A stretch of 64,000 nt of DNA, from NCBI GenBank assembly GCA_943912265.1, contig CALTTS010000006.1, positions 75,489 through 139,488 of the forward strand, given 5' to 3'. Below are positions 61,547 to 64,000 of this stretch, one piece after another. Source of the DNA: an uncultured Xanthomonas sp. Its GTDB lineage: Bacteria > Pseudomonadota > Gammaproteobacteria > Xanthomonadales > Xanthomonadaceae. The translations under genes were made by a program, and so were the position numbers. The first letter of the stretch is position 1. Every line of letters starts with the position of its first letter. The notes under the pieces were generated by a model. The model searched no databases. It had not been told where the DNA came from and was given only the letters and a program-made list of their open reading frames with translations.

Positions 61547-61679
61547 ACTGATAAGTGAACCTGACTCCGCTGTTGCATCGTGCTTGCCGACAGCCATCAA
61601 ACCACTGCACCAACTACAAACCTAATGCGTTAGATAAGAAGTTAACCAGGCCCCTTTACTGACAAGTGAACTTGGCCCT
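61547..61679 (+). repeat. Diverged short repeats at the edge of the ATPase/DUF4276 insertion
   Basis: ACTGATAAGTGAACCTGAC (61547) and ACTGACAAGTGAACTTGGC (61658) match at 16 of 19 positions; AAGTTAACCAGGCCCC at 61639 is a third, weaker copy 25 bases before the second copy's AAGTGAACTTGGCCCT. The whole 61480-61684 gap is lower in GC than the genes on its left. They may be insertion-element ends; no transposase is present. Confidence 0.45.
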
Positions 61680-61684
61680 ATTGC

Positions 61685-62311
61685 TTAACCCCAGTTGAAA
61701 GCGCGTAAAATATCTAATAATTCCTCCTCAAATTGTCGGAACGACAAGTGCTGCCTTAAGGGGGTGTAGTCTGAAATTCCAGCAGCCACCAAGGACTTTC
61801 GTCGACCAATTTCAGCTCGAAATTGGGATAGGCGACGTCCGGTAAGCTCGGATGCAAGGGCAAGCTTATCCTCCAAAATCGCTTTCGGATCTGCACGTCG
61901 TTGCGATTCAGAATGGCTCGGAAGATTAAGTGGTCCTCGGCCCCTAGACCTGTCCGCCGCACGTCGGATCGCATCTTCGGAGAACAGGAACCACGCCTCT
62001 GTCATTCGGACCGGGACAACACATACATAAGGCTGCTCAACGCCAGATTTGACGATTGCCGTCTGAATTTCGGTTACTCGCGTAGGTCGATCAAAAGTAT
62101 CGGTATCTCTATGCACAAAATAGAGGTCGGCAGGAAAGAATTTCTTGACCTCTGACATCCGTATCGCCAAGTCCCTTGATTTATCTTCCAACGCCCCCGG
62201 GTTTGCCCAGTCACCAGAAAAGGGTACAGAACAATGTTGCTCCAATAGCCATTGAATTGGAGCGAAAAGCATCCTATCGTCTCCCCCCTCGCTAACGAGA
62301 ACATATCGCAT
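61685..62311 (-). CDS. DUF4276 protein (TOPRIM-like), partner of AAA ATPase
   Basis: 208 residues. DUF4276 signatures: VSEGGDDRMLFAPI at the N-terminus (TOPRIM-type Glu), YFVHRDTDTF (Asp-x-Asp) near residue 67, and VPVRMTEAWFLF near 100. The fold is predicted TOPRIM-like; nuclease activity is an inference. It starts within the ATPase stop (TAATG), so the two are coupled. Low GC and position beside aceE suggest transfer. Comparable ATPase plus TOPRIM pairs (for example PARIS AriA/AriB) act in anti-phage defence. Confidence 0.82.
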   Translation of the reverse strand: MRYVLVSEGGDDRMLFAPIQWLLEQHCSVPFSGDWANPGALEDKSRDLAIRMSEVKKFFPADLYFVHRDTDTFDRPTRVTEIQTAIVKSGVEQPYVCVVPVRMTEAWFLFSEDAIRRAADRSRGRGPLNLPSHSESQRRADPKAILEDKLALASELTGRRLSQFRAEIGRRKSLVAAGISDYTPLRQHLSFRQFEEELLDILRAFNWG

Positions 62312-63768
62312 TATTTGTTCTCGTCAATTTCGTCGAAGGGAAGCAGCAATTGCTTGCGATATCGTGCGCCAACCGAGCGCTCAGGCACTTGCATCGTATT
62401 ACTGAGGGGAAGGCCTTTTAGGTAGGAAATAGCCACTCCGTCAGAAATCGACCCCATGCCCGCCTTTGCACGCCAAGAATCAGGAAGGCCTAAAAATCTA
62501 ACACTTCTAACTCGGCGTTCGGCGATAGGAAGAGATTCCGAGATGGCAAAAACAACATCATCCCTATTTAAGTACCGAACGACCCCGGGCGAATGCGTTG
62601 ATATTATTACCTGCCTAAGGGGATTGTCGAATGATGTTTCACCATCTGCATCCGAAGAGATCCTGTAGAGGAGATCCAACATCGCATCGACACGTTGTGG
62701 ATGGATACCATTTTCGGGTTCTTCGAGGCAAATAAGCCCGCTCTCGTCAGGGTCCATCTCAATTACAGAAAGTGCAACAAACCTCATTGTGCCGTCCGAA
62801 AGTGAGCCTGCAGGAAGCTCTAGTCCATTCTTATCTCTCATCATGAACCGAAGTGCTCGCCGTGATTCATCTCGATCAATTCGGACCGATCGAACATCCT
62901 CGACAAGGCTAACGAGCGAGTTGGCTAATCTGACATACAGTTCGTCGGATATTCTAGAATCACGCGCAAGCTTGTTCAAAACGGCGGGCACATGCTTTCC
63001 TGACGAATCTATATGCGGAGGACTCTCGAAGTCATCAACTGCCCGGAGCGCACTAGGCTCCAGTTGCAACTGACGCCAAGACCGCATCTCATTTCGTACA
63101 ATTACCGCAGTTCTGGTCTCATCTGCATTCTGCGCAGACGAAAGAACAGTTCGTGGCAAGTTGGATGCGGAAAAGCCCGCTGCTCCGCCTCCACCACGTT
63201 TTGACTTTTCCTGATCTTGCATTCTATCTGATTGCAGGCGAACCACATTGCCCTTTCGCCCGTCGTGATCGGTCTGAATGAAGGTTGTTCGACGTGCGGA
63301 GGCCTTCACTACAGAATTGATCCACCTCTTTGAGTGGTCAAATCTAATGCGCTTAGACGACTCGGCCTTGGCAATATAGTTAAGTTCCTCTCGTTCAAGG
63401 CGAATTCTGGACGGACCGTCCAATGACGATTCAAGAACTAAAGCAAGTTCGTAGTAGACAAACGTCGCACTAGCCTCAGCTCGTTGCCCGAAGTCGTCAA
63501 CCCCAGCTTCAGGAATTACCATTTCAGCGCGAAATTCCATCCGTCCTTGCTCAGGATCGGAGAATAGTGAGCGAACATCATCGCCGCCACGAATAGATCT
63601 GGCAGCGTCTGCGAAAGTCTTATCTGAGAGGTTTGACAAAAATGAAATGGCGTCGAATAAATTTGATTTTCCCGCGCCATTTGGCCCAGCTATACATGTA
63701 AAGGGTCCAAAGTAGATATCAACATCTACGAGATTCTTGAACCCCTTAACCACAAGCCGCGTCAGCAT
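62311..63768 (-). CDS. AAA/OLD-like ABC-type ATPase
   Basis: 485 residues. SMC/OLD-type ATPase: Walker A AGPNGAGKSN (near residue 30), signature SLSDGTMRFVAL (LSDGT for LSGG), Walker B GLICLEEPENGIHP and H-loop STHSPGVV. Unlike full OLD nucleases it has no C-terminal TOPRIM; that role may be supplied by DUF4276. ATG 63768 (MLTRLVVKGFKNLVDV) fits the family start; ATG 63813 or TTG 63837 would add 15-23 residues. GC is well below its neighbours. It ends 1 base into the DUF4276 start. Confidence 0.88.
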   Translation of the reverse strand: MLTRLVVKGFKNLVDVDIYFGPFTCIAGPNGAGKSNLFDAISFLSNLSDKTFADAARSIRGGDDVRSLFSDPEQGRMEFRAEMVIPEAGVDDFGQRAEASATFVYYELALVLESSLDGPSRIRLEREELNYIAKAESSKRIRFDHSKRWINSVVKASARRTTFIQTDHDGRKGNVVRLQSDRMQDQEKSKRGGGGAAGFSASNLPRTVLSSAQNADETRTAVIVRNEMRSWRQLQLEPSALRAVDDFESPPHIDSSGKHVPAVLNKLARDSRISDELYVRLANSLVSLVEDVRSVRIDRDESRRALRFMMRDKNGLELPAGSLSDGTMRFVALSVIEMDPDESGLICLEEPENGIHPQRVDAMLDLLYRISSDADGETSFDNPLRQVIISTHSPGVVRYLNRDDVVFAISESLPIAERRVRSVRFLGLPDSWRAKAGMGSISDGVAISYLKGLPLSNTMQVPERSVGARYRKQLLLPFDEIDENK

Positions 63769-63854
63769 TTCACCCTCGCCATTGACTGGATCAGCAGCAG
63801 GAAATTTTGCCATTACAAAATGGAAAAAAGGCTCCAATGTATCGGGGCCTTAGA

Positions 63855-64000
63855 TCAAACCCCCACCGGATTCGCCTTCTCCGGGTCGATCTTGTACTGC
63901 TTGATCGCCCTTGCCACATCCTTGCCGGTCATCTTGCCTTCCTTCGCCAGTGCGGCGATGGCGGCGTGGGCGATGTAGTAGCGGTCCACCTCGAAGAAGC
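63855..64000 (-). CDS. aceE: Pyruvate dehydrogenase E1 component, C-terminal end (5' part beyond window)
   Basis: 48 codons visible. FFEVDRYYIAHAAIAAL, KDVARAIKQYKIDPEKANPV to the stop resemble the last residues of AceE (FEVDRHYV...AIxKYxID.DK.NP.). Core gene on minus strand; the insertion with the ATPase pair lies just past its stop. Only the C-terminus can be judged. Confidence 0.8.
   Translation of the reverse strand, partial: FFEVDRYYIAHAAIAALAKEGKMTGKDVARAIKQYKIDPEKANPVGV

Noticed and set aside
61685..63768. Gabija or Septu system
   Set aside because: Gabija pairs an ATPase-TOPRIM fusion with a UvrD helicase; Septu pairs an ATPase with an HNH nuclease. Neither partner is present.

Overview
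The window is GC-rich chromosomal DNA from a gammaproteobacterium, most likely Xanthomonadaceae/Lysobacteraceae (Xanthomonas, Lysobacter, Luteimonas or Thermomonas type). The main support is the gene order topA, smg, dprA, LysM gene, def, fmt, rsmB, together with a topA whose C-terminus carries Gly-rich Toprim-type repeats and homology of the housekeeping proteins. Species cannot be named from the sequence alone.

Layout. 1-20 kb is core genome: topA (running off the left edge), smg, dprA and a LysM protein on the minus strand, then def, fmt and rsmB on the plus strand. These run directly into a five-gene, translationally overlapping surface-polysaccharide/LPS block (O-antigen ligase, ArnT-like transferase, GT4, GT2/WaaE-like, CDP-glycerol transferase-like). 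A minus-strand acyltransferase plus PH-domain pair follows, then dtd, rpoD and a CAU tRNA that is probably tRNA-Ile2.

20.2 to about 41.6 kb is an accessory island starting at the 3' end of that tRNA. It holds a P4-type integrase with four copies of a 9-bp motif just upstream, a broken phage-terminase remnant, a CBASS-type operon (CD-NTase, Cap15-like effector, DUF2971), a tRNA-Phe 3' fragment that may mark a second att site, a phage/ICE-like module (DUF932, YqaJ exonuclease, Cys-containing protein, RadC-like JAMM) whose genes follow strong terminator hairpins, a divergent membrane protein/CoiA-like nuclease pair, and a type I restriction-modification locus. That locus is unusual. It begins with a DUF4258 gene and a methyltransferase-like protein fused to a specificity domain but lacking the catalytic motifs. 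A normal hsdM and hsdS follow, then a Phd/RelE-type toxin-antitoxin pair, then an hsdR whose C-terminus appears truncated next to a sequence resembling the tRNA end.

41.7-61 kb returns to GC-rich core or semi-core genes: a plasmid-stabilisation-type small protein, PQQ-type sugar dehydrogenase lipoprotein, LigD phosphoesterase-domain protein, SDR, Dps, serine hydrolase, methyltransferase, M28 peptidase, diguanylate cyclase, carboxylesterase, two chemotaxis receptors, BON protein, YaeQ, DUF465, DUF2058 and an XRE regulator with a palindromic operator. 61.5-63.85 kb is a second, lower-GC insertion carrying an AAA/OLD-like ATPase and a DUF4276 (TOPRIM-like) protein in a TAATG-coupled pair, a likely anti-phage module related in logic to PARIS/OLD systems. 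It sits directly next to the 3' end of aceE, which runs off the right edge.

Taken together, the window contains at least three apparent anti-phage loci (CBASS, type I R-M with embedded toxin-antitoxin, ATPase/DUF4276) in two insertions. All functions are inferred from motifs read by eye; no database search was run.
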